DNA of 64,000 nucleotides from Streptomyces roseolilacinus (GCF_014649335.1 NZ_BMSV01000001.1:434001-498000), one strand, 5' to 3'; shown: positions 33,647-42,655, counted from the first letter of the stretch. The notes: generated by a model not told the origin, from the letters alone. Translations and numbers: made by a program.

Positions 33647-34084
33647 GTGGTCGCAGAGGACTCCGGCTTCACCGCGTTCGTCGCGGGGACGGCGGGTCGG
33701 CTGCTGCACGTGGCGACGCTCCTGACGAGCGAGCCCGCGCTGCCGCCCGGCGCCAACCCGCACGCCCAGCGGCTGCTGACGGCCGCGTTCGGCGCGACGT
33801 ACGCCCGCTGGGACCGGCTGCGCGACGAGGACCCGTACGTGTACGCGCGCCGCGAGCTGACCGTGCGGTTCGCCCGCGCGGCCCGGCGGTTCCGCCGGGG
33901 GCGCGGCGGTCCGCTGTCCCGGCTCACCCCGCGGGAGCGGCTCGCCGTGGTGCTCCGGTTCCACGAGGGGCTGTACGACGAGCAGGTCGCCGCGCTGATG
34001 GGGCTGACCGCGGAACGCGTGCGGGCGCTGTGCCGGCACGGTGTGGGGACGCTGCGCAGCGCGCCGGACGGGACGGCGGCGTGA
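33647..34084 (+). CDS. Sigma-70-like protein, region 4 with shortened region 2
   Basis: The 145-residue protein resembles the SigE-family of ECF-like proteins. TPRERLAVVLRFHEGLYDEQVAALMGLTAERVRALC is a clear region 4 helix-turn-helix. The N-terminal part (AFVAGTAGRLLHVATLL) aligns with region 2.1 but appears short and lacks the usual aromatic -10 contacts, so its activity as a sigma factor is doubtful. The GTG start has only GAGG two bases away. It is coupled to a small membrane protein by a GTGA overlap, like a sigma/anti-sigma pair. Confidence 0.7.
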   Translation: MVAEDSGFTAFVAGTAGRLLHVATLLTSEPALPPGANPHAQRLLTAAFGATYARWDRLRDEDPYVYARRELTVRFARAARRFRRGRGGPLSRLTPRERLAVVLRFHEGLYDEQVAALMGLTAERVRALCRHGVGTLRSAPDGTAA

Positions 34085-34338
34085 GCGGCGCCGGGGACCG
34101 CAAGGAGCGGGAGGTCCGCCGGCTGCTCGCCGGGGCGGCCCGCCCGCCCGTGCCGCCGGACCTGCCGGCGCGCGCCCTGGCCCACGGCCGCCGCGCCCGG
34201 CGCCGGGAGCGGCTGTGGCGGTGGGCGCTGTGGCTGCCGGCGGTCGCCGCGGCCGTGGCGTTCGGCGTGTGGGCGTGCGCCGCGGAGCCGTGGGCGGCGC
34301 CGCCCATGGGGACGACGCCGCCGCTGGAACCGTGGTGA
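34081..34338 (+). CDS. Small membrane protein, possible anti-sigma partner
   Basis: The 85-residue protein has a basic, Arg-rich N-terminus (AHGRRARRRERLWRW), one membrane segment (ALWLPAVAAAVAFGVWACA) and a short Pro-rich tail. Its GTG overlaps the stop of the sigma-like gene by four bases, so they are co-translated. It may tether or restrain the sigma-like protein, but no HXXXCXXC zinc motif is present and the role is an inference. Confidence 0.6.
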   Translation: MSGAGDRKEREVRRLLAGAARPPVPPDLPARALAHGRRARRRERLWRWALWLPAVAAAVAFGVWACAAEPWAAPPMGTTPPLEPW

Positions 34339-34345
34339 GCGCCGG

Positions 34346-35500
34346 TCAGGCCAGTGCCTGGCGCAGGTCCGCGAGGAGGTCGTCGACGTTCTCGATGCCC
34401 ACGGAGAGCCGCACCAGGTCCCCGGGGACCTCCAGCGCCGATCCGGCCACGCTGGCGTGCGTCATCCGGCCCGGGTGCTCGATCAGCGACTCGACGCCGC
34501 CCAGCGACTCGCCCAGCGTGAACAGCTTCGCCCGGTCGCACACCGCGACGGCCGCCTCCTCGCCGCCCGCGACGCGGAACGACACCATGCCGCCGAAGCC
34601 GCGCATCTGCTTGGCGGCGACCTCGTGGCCCGGGTGCTCGGGCAGGCCCGGGTAGAGGACCTGCGTGACCTTCGGGTGCTGGGTCAGCATCTCCGCCACG
34701 CGCTCGGCGTTCGCGCAGTGCCGGTCCATGCGGACGGCGAGGGTCTTGATGCCGCGCAGCACGATCCACGAGTCGAACGGCCCGGCCACCGCGCCCATCG
34801 CGTTCTGGTGGTACGCCAGTTCCTCGCCGAGCGCCTCGTCCGCCGTGACGAGGGCGCCGCCCACCACGTCGGAGTGGCCGCCCATGTACTTGGTGAGCGA
34901 GTGCACGACGACGTCCGCGCCGAGCGCCAGCGGCTGCTGGAGGTACGGCGAGGCGAAGGTGTTGTCGACGACCAGCTTCACGCCGGCCGTGCGGGACACG
35001 TCCGCGAGGGCCGCGATGTCGGTGATGCCGAGCAGCGGGTTCGACGGGGTCTCGACCCAGATCGCCTTCGTGCGGTCGGTCAGCGCGGCCCGCACCGCCG
35101 CCGGGTCGGACGTGTCGGCGACCGACCAGTCGACGCCCCAGCGCGAGACGACCTTCGCGAACAGCCGGAACGTGCCGCCGTACGCGTCGTCGGGGATCAC
35201 CACGTGGTCGCCGGGGGCCAGCAGGGCGCGCAGCAGGCAGTCCTCGGCGGCGAGCCCCGACGCGAACGCCAGGCCGCGGCGGCCGCCCTCCAGCGCGGCG
35301 AGGTTCTCCTCCAGCGCCGTGCGGGTCGGGTTGGCGCTGCGGCTGTACTCGTAGCCGCCGCGCAGGCCGCCCACACCGTCCTGCTTGTAGGTGGAGACCT
35401 GGTAGATGGGCGGGACGACCGCGCCGGTCAGCGGGTCGGCGGTGTTGCCCGCGTGGATGGCGCGGGTCTCGAAGTTCTGGTGGGTGTGCTCGTCGCTCAT
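34346..35500 (-). CDS. metB: Cystathionine gamma-synthase/lyase (Cys/Met metabolism PLP enzyme)
   Basis: The 384-residue enzyme belongs to the Cys/Met PLP family. YEYSRSANPTRTALEENLA near the N-terminus contributes the phosphate-binding Tyr and Arg. The PLP lysine is in HSLTKYMGGHSDVVGG near residue 204, and the Arg in the C-terminal LVRLSVGIENVDDLL binds the substrate carboxylate. It would condense O-succinyl- or O-acetyl-homoserine with cysteine, or cleave cystathionine. Synthase and lyase cannot be told apart by eye, so metB is a best guess. It is divergent from a paralogous unknown protein at 35565. Confidence 0.85.
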   Translation of the reverse strand: MSDEHTHQNFETRAIHAGNTADPLTGAVVPPIYQVSTYKQDGVGGLRGGYEYSRSANPTRTALEENLAALEGGRRGLAFASGLAAEDCLLRALLAPGDHVVIPDDAYGGTFRLFAKVVSRWGVDWSVADTSDPAAVRAALTDRTKAIWVETPSNPLLGITDIAALADVSRTAGVKLVVDNTFASPYLQQPLALGADVVVHSLTKYMGGHSDVVGGALVTADEALGEELAYHQNAMGAVAGPFDSWIVLRGIKTLAVRMDRHCANAERVAEMLTQHPKVTQVLYPGLPEHPGHEVAAKQMRGFGGMVSFRVAGGEEAAVAVCDRAKLFTLGESLGGVESLIEHPGRMTHASVAGSALEVPGDLVRLSVGIENVDDLLADLRQALA

Positions 35501-35564
35501 GGTGCGAGCGTAGTGCGGTGGACGTGCCCGGCGCCTTCCGGCGGGTGTCCGGGACAATGGGCGC

Positions 35565-36674
35565 ATGGTGGAGATTCTCTGGTTCCTGTTCGCCGTCGGC
35601 CTGATCGCCGCGGTCGTCGCGCCCTGGGTGCTGCGCCGCCGCTCCGGGGGCATCCGCCTGGTCGAGCCCGGCGCGCCCGACGCCGCCGACCCCCTCGCCT
35701 ACGGCTTCGTGCGGCAGGAACTGCTCGACGTCCGCATGCCCGGCCCGGACCAGGACCTGGTGGACGTGCTCGACGTCGTGCAGCGCACCCAGGACTGGCG
35801 GGCCGCGTCGCAGCTGCTGGCCGGCACGCCCAAGGAGGGCGAGGTGCGCTGGCAGCGGGTGCAGGCGTTCGCGGGCGCCGCGTCGCTGGAGCTGGCGCAG
35901 CGGCCGGGGGCCGGCGGTGCCTGGCTGCGGGAGTGGCGGGCCCAGGCACCGAAGGACGCGGGCGGCGCGGCCGTGCACGCCGAGTTCCTGGTGCAGCAGG
36001 CGTGGCGGACGGCGCAGGTCGGCACGGACGAGTTCCGGATCATCCTGGAGGAGGCGCGGACCGTGTGCGGCGAGGCCGCGCTGCTGGCGCCGGGCGACCC
36101 CGTGCCGTACATCGTCGAGTTGGCCGTCGCGCGCGGCCTGGGGTACGCGCACGAGCAGTTCGACCAGGTGTGGGCGAAGGTCATCGACCGGAACCCGCAG
36201 CACATGGGGGCGCACATCGCGGCCCTGCACTACTGGTGCGAGAAGTGGCACGGCTCCCGCGCGGACGCCGACCGGTTCGCCCGGTCCGCCGCCGCCCGCG
36301 CCCCGCAGGGCTCGCTGCTGGCCGCGCTGCCGCTGTTCGCGGTGTGGGAGCACCTGCCCGACCTGGCGCTGGTGCGGGACTTCTACGGGACGCAGGTCGT
36401 GTCGCGGGCGATGGAGGGCGCGCTGTACGCGGTGCACTCGGCCCGCCCCGACGACCCGATGCTGGCGCACGTACGCCACCTGCTGATCCACTTCCTGGTG
36501 GGCGCGCAGCGCTGGAGCGAGGCCATGCACCAGATCGTGCACGTGGACGGGCACGTCGGGGCACTGCCGTGGACGATGAGCGAGGACCCGGCGGCCGAGT
36601 ACGCGCTGTACCGGGCACTGGCGGTGGCCGGCTACGAAGCCAACGGCGGCACCCCGGCCTCCCTGCCGCACTGA
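35565..36674 (+). CDS. Unknown membrane-anchored helical protein, paralogue 1
   Basis: The 369-residue protein begins with one membrane segment (ILWFLFAVGLIAAVVAPWVL). The rest is helical and TPR-like. A characteristic block H-I-A-A-L-H-Y-W-C-E-K-W-H-G-S near residue 210 is shared with the products of 38655 and 39764. The last part, around VDGHVGALPW, is also shared. No catalytic motif is seen and I do not recognise a named family. It is divergent from metB and is separated from the next paralogue by a hairpin element and an M48 protease gene. Confidence 0.75.
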   Translation: MVEILWFLFAVGLIAAVVAPWVLRRRSGGIRLVEPGAPDAADPLAYGFVRQELLDVRMPGPDQDLVDVLDVVQRTQDWRAASQLLAGTPKEGEVRWQRVQAFAGAASLELAQRPGAGGAWLREWRAQAPKDAGGAAVHAEFLVQQAWRTAQVGTDEFRIILEEARTVCGEAALLAPGDPVPYIVELAVARGLGYAHEQFDQVWAKVIDRNPQHMGAHIAALHYWCEKWHGSRADADRFARSAAARAPQGSLLAALPLFAVWEHLPDLALVRDFYGTQVVSRAMEGALYAVHSARPDDPMLAHVRHLLIHFLVGAQRWSEAMHQIVHVDGHVGALPWTMSEDPAAEYALYRALAVAGYEANGGTPASLPH

Positions 36675-36749
36675 CCCTCCCCCCTCTCACGGAACCGGCG
36701 GGCACGCGGACACGCGGATACCGGGGGAAGGGCGCCCATGCGGGCCGCT

Positions 36750-36945
36750 CGGGGGGGTTGAGGGGCCACACTCTGTGCCGGGGAGGGGGACGGCACCCCC
36801 CTGTAGCGCTCGTGGAGCCGAAGGGGCGCGCGGGTGTCGACAGGCCGATCGCGCGCAGACCCCGAGGAACGAGGGGTTGAGCACGTTCGGCCTGTCGACA
36901 CCCGCTCCCAGCGCCCCGGAGGCGCAACGAGCCAAAAAAAACCAG
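36750..36945 (+). repeat. Dispersed hairpin element, copy C
   Basis: GGGTGTCGACAGGCCGA (36832-36848) pairs with TCGGCCTGTCGACACCC (36887-36903), 17 perfect pairs. The outer arms are GGGGCGC/GCGCCCC and GCTCGT/ACGAGC. The loop has CCCC and GGGG around GAGGAACGA. The head GTGCCGGGGAGGGGGA is at 36777 and the tail ends in GCC plus eight A. The M48 gene starts about 100 bases further on in the same direction. Confidence 0.8.
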
Positions 36946-37042
36946 AACAAACTTGCGACTCACCCCGCCCCCAGGTGATACTCCGCTTCCCCCCACGTCT
37001 CTTCGTCATGCCTCTTTCCATCCCGTGGGGGGACTCTGCCCG

Positions 37043-38635
37043 ATGGGCGCTTCCGTGCGCGCGCTGCGCGCCCTGCTCCTGCTCGCCGGCTTCTACCTGC
37101 TGGGCCTCGCCATGCTCGCCGTTCTGGCCGGCGTGGACTGGGCCGCGGCGCTCTGGGCGCCCAGCAGTCTCGCCGTGAAGCTGTACGTCGTCAGCGCGTT
37201 GCTCGCCGTACCGATCGTGCGGGGCATGTTCATGCTGCGCACCCCGAAGGACGACGCCGCGCACGGCGTCCTCGTCACCGACGCCCAGGAGCCCCGCCTG
37301 TGGCAGGAGGTGCGGGAGCTGGCCGCGCAGGTCGGCACCCGCGCGCCCGACGAGATCCGGCTGACCGCCGACATGAACGCCTCCGTCAGCGAGGAGGCCC
37401 GCTTCCTCGGCCTGCTCGGCGGCACGCGCCGCCTCCACCTGGGCCTGCCGTTGGTGTCGGGCCTGACGGAGGCGCAGCTGCGCGCCGTGCTCGCCCACGA
37501 GATGGGCCACTACGGCAACGCCGACACCCGGCTCTCCGCGATCACCGTCCGGGGCCGCGTCCAGGTCGCCCGGACCATCGCCCACTTCGAGGAGCGGGCC
37601 GGCGGCAAGGTCGCCAAGGAGCGGGCCAGGCAGGAGCGGAAGAACGAGAAGAAGCTCGCCAAGGGCAAGAAGGCCAAGGAGGTCGACACCACCGGCGTCG
37701 GCCTCACGTACCGCTCCATGGCGAAGGTGTACAAGGCGTACGGCCACTTCTACCTGCGGGCCACCCTCGCCGGTTCCCGCCGCCAGGAACTCGCCGCCGA
37801 CCTGGCCGCCGCCCGCATCGCGGGCCGTGACGCCACCGCGTCGGCGCTGCGCGAGATCCCCGCCCTGGACTCGGCGCACGACTTCTACATGAACGCGTAC
37901 GCGACCCTCGGTGTCGGCGCGGGCCTGCTGCCGCCGCCCGGCGAGGTGTTCGGCGGCATCCGGCACCTGCTGGCCGCGCGCGCCGGCGAGCTGGCGGAGC
38001 TGCGCCGCGAGCTGCCGACCGAGCCCGCCTCCCCGTACGACTCCCACCCGCCGATCGCCGAGCGCGTCGCCCGCCTGGAGGCCCTGCCCGACGACGGCCG
38101 CGCGTCCGAGCCCGCCGGGCCCGCGCTGGGGCTGCTCGCCGACCCCGGCGCGGCGCTGGTCGCCGTCGAGCAGGCGTCGCTCACCCCGGAGGCGCTGCGG
38201 CTGCGCCGCGTGGACTGGCCGGAGCTGGTGCACGTCTCGATGACGGCGCACTTCGCGCAGGAGGCCGAGCCGCTGCGGCGGGCCACCGCCGAGGTGACCG
38301 ACGGCGACGGCTCGCTCGACGCGCTGCTCAACGCGCTGGACCTGGGCGTCGGCTGGGAGATCGCCGACCGGCTGCCCAAGTCGGACCAGGCCGGGGCGGC
38401 GAAGGGCCGCGCGGCCCGCGAGTTCGCCCGCCCGGTGCTGCGCCGGGGCCTGTCGCGGATGGTCGCCGGCGAGCTGATCGACCGGGGCGCGGCCCGCTGG
38501 GAGCTGTCCTGGTCGGAGTCGGCGTCGCTGCGGATGCCGCCCGGTCACGAGGACGACCTGCCGGCCGCGCTCGACGCGGCGGTCGCCGACCATCCCGACA
38601 CCGCGCCGCTGCGCCGGCTGCTGGCCACCGTCTGA
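37043..38635 (+). CDS. M48 family membrane metalloprotease (Ste24/HtpX-like)
   Basis: The 530-residue protein has two N-terminal membrane segments (ALLLLAGFYLLGLAMLAVLAG and a second near 50-68) and the zinc motif HEMGH near residue 152-156. A further Glu ligand is expected in the ELAAD segment (RRQELAADLAAARIAG). Between them is a Lys/Glu-rich insertion of about 35 residues (ERARQERKNEKKLAK). The C-terminal 250 residues are not typical of HtpX. It would cleave membrane or peripheral proteins. It stands between two members of a paralogous unknown family, so a shared process is likely. Confidence 0.87.
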   Translation: MGASVRALRALLLLAGFYLLGLAMLAVLAGVDWAAALWAPSSLAVKLYVVSALLAVPIVRGMFMLRTPKDDAAHGVLVTDAQEPRLWQEVRELAAQVGTRAPDEIRLTADMNASVSEEARFLGLLGGTRRLHLGLPLVSGLTEAQLRAVLAHEMGHYGNADTRLSAITVRGRVQVARTIAHFEERAGGKVAKERARQERKNEKKLAKGKKAKEVDTTGVGLTYRSMAKVYKAYGHFYLRATLAGSRRQELAADLAAARIAGRDATASALREIPALDSAHDFYMNAYATLGVGAGLLPPPGEVFGGIRHLLAARAGELAELRRELPTEPASPYDSHPPIAERVARLEALPDDGRASEPAGPALGLLADPGAALVAVEQASLTPEALRLRRVDWPELVHVSMTAHFAQEAEPLRRATAEVTDGDGSLDALLNALDLGVGWEIADRLPKSDQAGAAKGRAAREFARPVLRRGLSRMVAGELIDRGAARWELSWSESASLRMPPGHEDDLPAALDAAVADHPDTAPLRRLLATV

Positions 38636-38654
38636 CACCCCCCGAGGCACTTAC

Positions 38655-39767
38655 GTGAAGATCCTGCTCTGGGTCGTCCTGACCCCCGTCGTCCTCCTCG
38701 TCCTGGGAGCCGGCGTGTACTTCCTGAAGGCGATCGTCGAGGGTGCCATCGAGGGGTGGCGCTCCGACCCCGGCGCGGAGGAGGCCGCCGAACGCGTCGC
38801 CGCGCTGGGCCTGCTGCCGGCCGAGCGGCAGCACACCGAGCTGTCCGCGCCGCAGCCCCGGGCGATGACCGTGGCCGTCGCCGCCGCCCGCGCGGGTGAC
38901 TGGGCGCCGGCCGCCGCCCTGCTCGACGGGACCGCCGCGGCCCGCGACTGGGAGCGGCGCACGGCGTACGTGGAGAAGCTGGCCGACGTGGCCGCCGAGG
39001 ACGACGCCTGGCTGACGGCCTGGGAGGCGGCCCGCCCGGACGATCCGGGCGCGGCGCTGCTGCGGGCGCGCAGCTCGGTGTTCCTGGCGTGGAAGGTGCG
39101 CGGGGCGAAGCGCGCCCGGTACACGACGGCGGAGCAGTTCGAGGGCTTCCACCGGACGCTGGCCCGTACCCGGCACGAGCACGCGCGGGCGGCGGAGCTG
39201 GCCGTGCCGGGCGACCCGTCGCCGTACGTCGGCGAGATCTGGACGGCGATCGGGCTGGGCGCCCCGCACGAGGAGATGCACCGCATCTGGAACGACATCA
39301 CCAGCCGCGCCCCGCACCACTACGAGGCGCACTTCTCGGCGCTCCAGTACTGGTGCGGCAAGTGGCACGGCTCGGAGGCGCTGGCGCGGGCGTTCGCGGT
39401 GAAGGCGGCGGCCGAGGCGCCCCCCGGCGCGCTGATGACGGTGTTCCCGCTGATCGCGCACTTCGAGCACGACGAGTCCGACTCGGCGGACGTGGACCGC
39501 ACGCCGGAGATGTACGCGGCCGTGGACGCCGCCCTCGCCGACGCGGCCGCCGCCGACCCGGACCACCCGCGGCTGGCGGAGGTCCGGCACCTGCTGGCGT
39601 ACTACCTGTACCTCCAGGAGCGGTGGGAGCCCGCGCTGGAGCAGTTCCGGCTCGTCGACGGGTACGTGGACGCGCTGCCGTGGCGGTACCGGGGCGATCC
39701 GGCGGGCGAGTTCTGCCGGATGCGCGACGAGGCGGCCGTGAACGCCGCCGGGGAGGTCACCCCGTGA
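38655..39767 (+). CDS. Unknown membrane-anchored helical protein, paralogue 2
   Basis: The 370-residue protein starts at GTG 20 bases after the M48 gene. It has one membrane segment (LLWVVLTPVVLLVLGAGVYFL) and a helical region with the family block YEAHFSALQYWCGKWHGS near residue 225. The first part EAAERVAALGLLPAERQ is shared with paralogue 3. Its stop overlaps the next GTG (GTGA), so it is co-translated with paralogue 3. The function is unknown. Trp-rich helices suggest a protein-binding scaffold, which is only an inference. Confidence 0.75.
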   Translation: MKILLWVVLTPVVLLVLGAGVYFLKAIVEGAIEGWRSDPGAEEAAERVAALGLLPAERQHTELSAPQPRAMTVAVAAARAGDWAPAAALLDGTAAARDWERRTAYVEKLADVAAEDDAWLTAWEAARPDDPGAALLRARSSVFLAWKVRGAKRARYTTAEQFEGFHRTLARTRHEHARAAELAVPGDPSPYVGEIWTAIGLGAPHEEMHRIWNDITSRAPHHYEAHFSALQYWCGKWHGSEALARAFAVKAAAEAPPGALMTVFPLIAHFEHDESDSADVDRTPEMYAAVDAALADAAAADPDHPRLAEVRHLLAYYLYLQERWEPALEQFRLVDGYVDALPWRYRGDPAGEFCRMRDEAAVNAAGEVTP

Positions 39768-40852
39768 GCATGGAGGTCACCCGCGTGATCGTGATCGCCG
39801 TGGCGGTCGCGGTCGGCGTCCTCGTGTACCGGCGGATCGCGGGCGCGCCGCCGTCGCGGGGTGCGGCCGCCGCGGCGCGCGAGGCGGAGGCGCTCGGCCT
39901 GCTGCCCGCGTCGCGGCAGAACACGATGGTCTCCGGACCCGACCCCGAACTGGAGCGGGCCCTGGCCGCCGCGGCGGCGCGCGGCGACTGGGAGCCGGCG
40001 GCCCGGCTGCTGGCCGCCACCCGGGAGCGGCGCGACTGGCAGCGGCGGACCCGGTACGCGGACCTGCTCGGCGACGCCGCCGCCGAGGGCGACGGGGCGT
40101 GGCTGGACGCGTGGGAGGCGGCCCGCCCGGACGACCCGGACGCGGCCGTGGTGCGGGCCTCCTCGACGATCTCCCTCGCCTGGCTGCTGCGCGGCGGGGC
40201 GTGGGCGAAGGACACGAGCGCGGAGCAGTTCGCGGGCTTCCACCGGGTGCTGGCCCGGTCGCGGGACGAGATCGCGCGGGCCGCCGAGCTGGTCCCGGAC
40301 GACCCGACACCGTACGTCTTCGAGATCAGGCCCGCGCTGGGCTTCGGCTACCCGCACGACGAGATGCACCGGATCTGGAAGGAGATCACCAACCGGGACC
40401 CGTACCACTTCGGGGCGCACACCGGCGCGCTGCAGTACTGGTACGCCAAGTGGCGCGGCTCGAAGGAGCTGGCCGAACGCTTCACCGAGGAGGCGGCGGC
40501 CGCGGCCCCGCTGGGCACGCTGCTGAAGGCGCTGCCGCTGATCGCCTGGTGGGAGCACCACGACGACGACGCGAAGGCGGCCGACTTCCGCTCGCCGCGG
40601 CTGGTGGCACTGGTCGACGCGGCGCTCGCGGACGTGGCGGCGGCCCCGCCCGACCACCCGAACGTGCCGGGGGTGCGGCACCTGCTGGCGTACTACCTGA
40701 CCCGGCAGGGCCGGTTCGAGGCGGCGCTGGAGCAGTTCCGGCTGGTCGACGGGTACGTGGGCGCCTTCCCGTGGTCGTGTTACAGCGACCCGGGCGCGGT
40801 GTACTGCCGCTGGCGGGACACGGCCGTGCGCGGGGCGCGGCGGGGCCGCTGA
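39764..40852 (+). CDS. Unknown membrane-anchored helical protein, paralogue 3
   Basis: The 362-residue protein begins with [17 protein letters not shown] as membrane anchor. It closely resembles the preceding gene product: [49 protein letters not shown], then [13 protein letters not shown] in place of YWCGKWHGS. Loss of the Cys and His from that block is notable. The GTG at 39764 has GGGGAGG seven bases upstream and is preferred over the ATG at 39770. It is the last gene of the M48 operon. Confidence 0.75.
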   Translation: MSMEVTRVIVIAVAVAVGVLVYRRIAGAPPSRGAAAAAREAEALGLLPASRQNTMVSGPDPELERALAAAAARGDWEPAARLLAATRERRDWQRRTRYADLLGDAAAEGDGAWLDAWEAARPDDPDAAVVRASSTISLAWLLRGGAWAKDTSAEQFAGFHRVLARSRDEIARAAELVPDDPTPYVFEIRPALGFGYPHDEMHRIWKEITNRDPYHFGAHTGALQYWYAKWRGSKELAERFTEEAAAAAPLGTLLKALPLIAWWEHHDDDAKAADFRSPRLVALVDAALADVAAAPPDHPNVPGVRHLLAYYLTRQGRFEAALEQFRLVDGYVGAFPWSCYSDPGAVYCRWRDTAVRGARRGR

Positions 40853-40913
40853 GGAATCCTTCGCGCCGCCGGGGCGTTCTTCCCAGGGCGACCGCCATAG
40901 GAGGAGACGCGTC

Positions 40914-41579
40914 ATGTTCCTGTACCGCCGTACGCCCGAGATGCCCGCGCCCGAGCAGGCGCTGAAGGGCCGCCCGGAGCCGGAGTTCACCCTCCCGGAC
41001 CGGCACACGGTCCTCGGCACGCCGCTGCTCGGCCCCTATCCGGAGGGCCTGGAGGTGGCGGACTTCGGTCTGGGCTGCTTCTGGGGCGCCGAGCGCGTCT
41101 TCTGGCAGACGCCGGGCGTGTGGACCACGCTCGTCGGCTACCAGGGCGGCTCCACGCCGCACCCCTCGTACGAGGAGGTCTGCTCGGGCCTGACGGGCCA
41201 CACGGAGGCCGTCCGCGTGGTGTACGACCCGAGCGAGGTGTCGTACGAGACGCTGCTGAAGGTCTTCTGGGAGTCCCACGACCCCACCCAGGGCTACCGC
41301 CAGGGCAACGACGTGGGCACCCAGTACCGCTCGGCGGTCTACACCCACTCCCCCGCCCAGGCCGCGGCGGCGGAGGCGTCCCGCGACGCCTACCAGCGCG
41401 TCCTGACGTCCGCGGGGCACGGCACGATCACCACGGAACTGCTCCCCGCCGAGGACCGCCCGTTCTACCCGGCGGAGCCGTACCACCAGCAGTACCTGGA
41501 CAAGAACCCGGCCGGCTACTGCGGCATCGGCGGCACGGGCGTCTCCTGCCCGATCGGGGTGGCCCCGGCCGGCGACTGA
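40914..41579 (+). CDS. msrA: Peptide-methionine (S)-S-oxide reductase
   Basis: Repairs methionine-S-sulfoxide in proteins using a thioredoxin-linked thiol cycle. The 221-residue protein has the catalytic Cys near residue 54 in the motif [11 protein letters not shown]. The substrate-binding [12 protein letters not shown] and [10 protein letters not shown] are present, and C-terminal Cys residues in [13 protein letters not shown] act as resolving residues. An N-terminal extension of about 45 residues before the motif is common in actinobacteria. AGGAGG precedes the ATG. Confidence 0.94.
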   Translation: MFLYRRTPEMPAPEQALKGRPEPEFTLPDRHTVLGTPLLGPYPEGLEVADFGLGCFWGAERVFWQTPGVWTTLVGYQGGSTPHPSYEEVCSGLTGHTEAVRVVYDPSEVSYETLLKVFWESHDPTQGYRQGNDVGTQYRSAVYTHSPAQAAAAEASRDAYQRVLTSAGHGTITTELLPAEDRPFYPAEPYHQQYLDKNPAGYCGIGGTGVSCPIGVAPAGD

Positions 41580-41589
41580 CCCCCGCCCC

Positions 41590-41621
41590 GCGCGACCGCC
41601 CCGGTACGGGCCCGGTCGCGC
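41590..41621 (+). terminator. Hairpin terminator of msrA
   Basis: GCGCGACCG (41590-41598) pairs with CGGTCGCGC (41613-41621) around a 14-base loop that itself contains CCGGTACGG. It begins ten bases after the msrA stop. Confidence 0.6.
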
Positions 41622-41723
41622 GAAGCGCCCGGCCGGACCCCCACGACGCCCCCGACCCGCCCCCGCGGGTCCGGGGGCGTCGCCGTCCCCTCGACGGGTC
41701 AGCCACCGGGTCACCCACAGGCC

Positions 41724-41993
41724 GTGGTCGCCCCGCGTGGGACAGGACCGGCTCCGGGGCGCCCTCTCGCGGACCGGTTGAAGGGCCCGGAACCACACCA
41801 TCCGAAGAAGCTGAGGCCGGGACCGGACGGGCGCTCCGAAACCCGGATCATCGTCGCCCTCGATCCGACTCGCTCGGCTCTGCTGCTCCCCAGTGGTGAC
41901 AGGGCCGGAGACTGGGAGCGCCGGTACCGCGACGACGTTCCGCTGGCGGGCGCCCTGCCCCGCTTGCACCGGCGACGAGGACTGAACGAGTAG
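41724..41993 (+). pseudogene. Degraded HigB/Gp49-type toxin
   Basis: The frame reads GPAPGRPLADRLKG, LRPGPDGRSETRIIVALDP, then TRSALLLPSGDRAGDWERRY, which matches the central and C-terminal part of Gp49/HigB (DUF891) toxins. The N-terminal third is missing, since the upstream codons do not resemble the family. The usual basic RNase residues are partly present. It is followed four bases later by an antitoxin relic with two frameshifts, so the whole locus is dead. Confidence 0.6.
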
Positions 41994-41997
41994 CCAT

Positions 41998-42346
41998 ATG
42001 CCCAGGAAGACCGCGCAGGGCTGGGAGACCTTGGAGCGGGAGCTGTACGCGGCCGGTGTGGAGCCCGCCGAGGTGGAGGCAGGGTCCCGCCGACTCCTCG
42101 CCGAGGCACGGGGCGCCGACTCGCCGAGGCACACAAGCGATCAGGGCTGACCCAGCGGGACGCAGCGGCCCAGACGGGAGTCAGCGTCGCCCGAATCTCC
42201 CGGATCGAACACGGCGAAGGGGCCACCGCCCTGGACGTCACCGCACGCTACGTGGAAGCGCTCGGCGGAGGCTGGACCTGGTCGCGGACATCGACGACCA
42301 CACCCCGCGCATGTCGGCCGGCAACCTGGATGGCGCGGTGGTGTAG
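41998..42346 (+). pseudogene. Degraded XRE-type antitoxin (HigA-like)
   Basis: The first frame reads MPRKTAQGWETLERELYAAG and then LLAEARG. After a shift near 42117 it continues LAEAHKRSGLTQRDAAAQTG and VSVARISRIEHGE in another frame, a typical helix-turn-helix. A second shift near 42268 restores RLDLVADIDDHTPRMS. Two frameshifts in one short gene mark it as a pseudogene. With the toxin relic just upstream this was a HigBA-type pair. Confidence 0.7.
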
Positions 42347-42477
42347 TCGCCGTCGGACGGTGACTCCGATGGAACCGTGAACACCTGGACCCGGGGCGAC
42401 CAGGGCTTCCCGACTACTCCTGCGCCGGGCCGAGCTGGGGCAAGGGCCGGGTGCTTGAAACACCGAAGGACGCCCGG

Positions 42478-42548
42478 CTGGGAGGAAAACCCTTCTGAGC
42501 TGGCCCTTATGCCTCGGGCATGGGGCGAACCTGCGACACCCGCTTTAG
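42478..42548 (+). repeat. tRNA-like block, left copy
   Basis: Contains CTGGGAGGAAAACCCTTCTG (42478-42497) and GAACCTGCGACACCCGCTTT (from 42527). Read backwards, the latter resembles an anticodon-arm plus TpsiC-arm (CTAAAGCGGG...CAGGTTC). A diverged copy with the same order lies at 44174-44250. It falls in the 309-base gap 42347-42655, where I see no gene. Confidence 0.5.
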
Positions 42549-42655
42549 AAGTTCGATCAACCGGGCTCCGTTGCATGCTGCGATATGGGATGTCGTGGCG
42601 TGGTGGACCGCTGGAGGCCGCGGACGTACGCCGCCGTTGATGTCAACCGGGGGTG

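Noticed and set aside
36834..37178. Small frame beginning in the hairpin element and running into the M48 gene
   Set aside because: It is read in a different frame from the M48 protein, has a low-complexity Arg/Cys-rich product and depends on the repeat.
42515..42560. A complete tRNA gene
   Set aside because: Only an anticodon-arm and TpsiC-like part can be read; acceptor and D arms cannot be folded.
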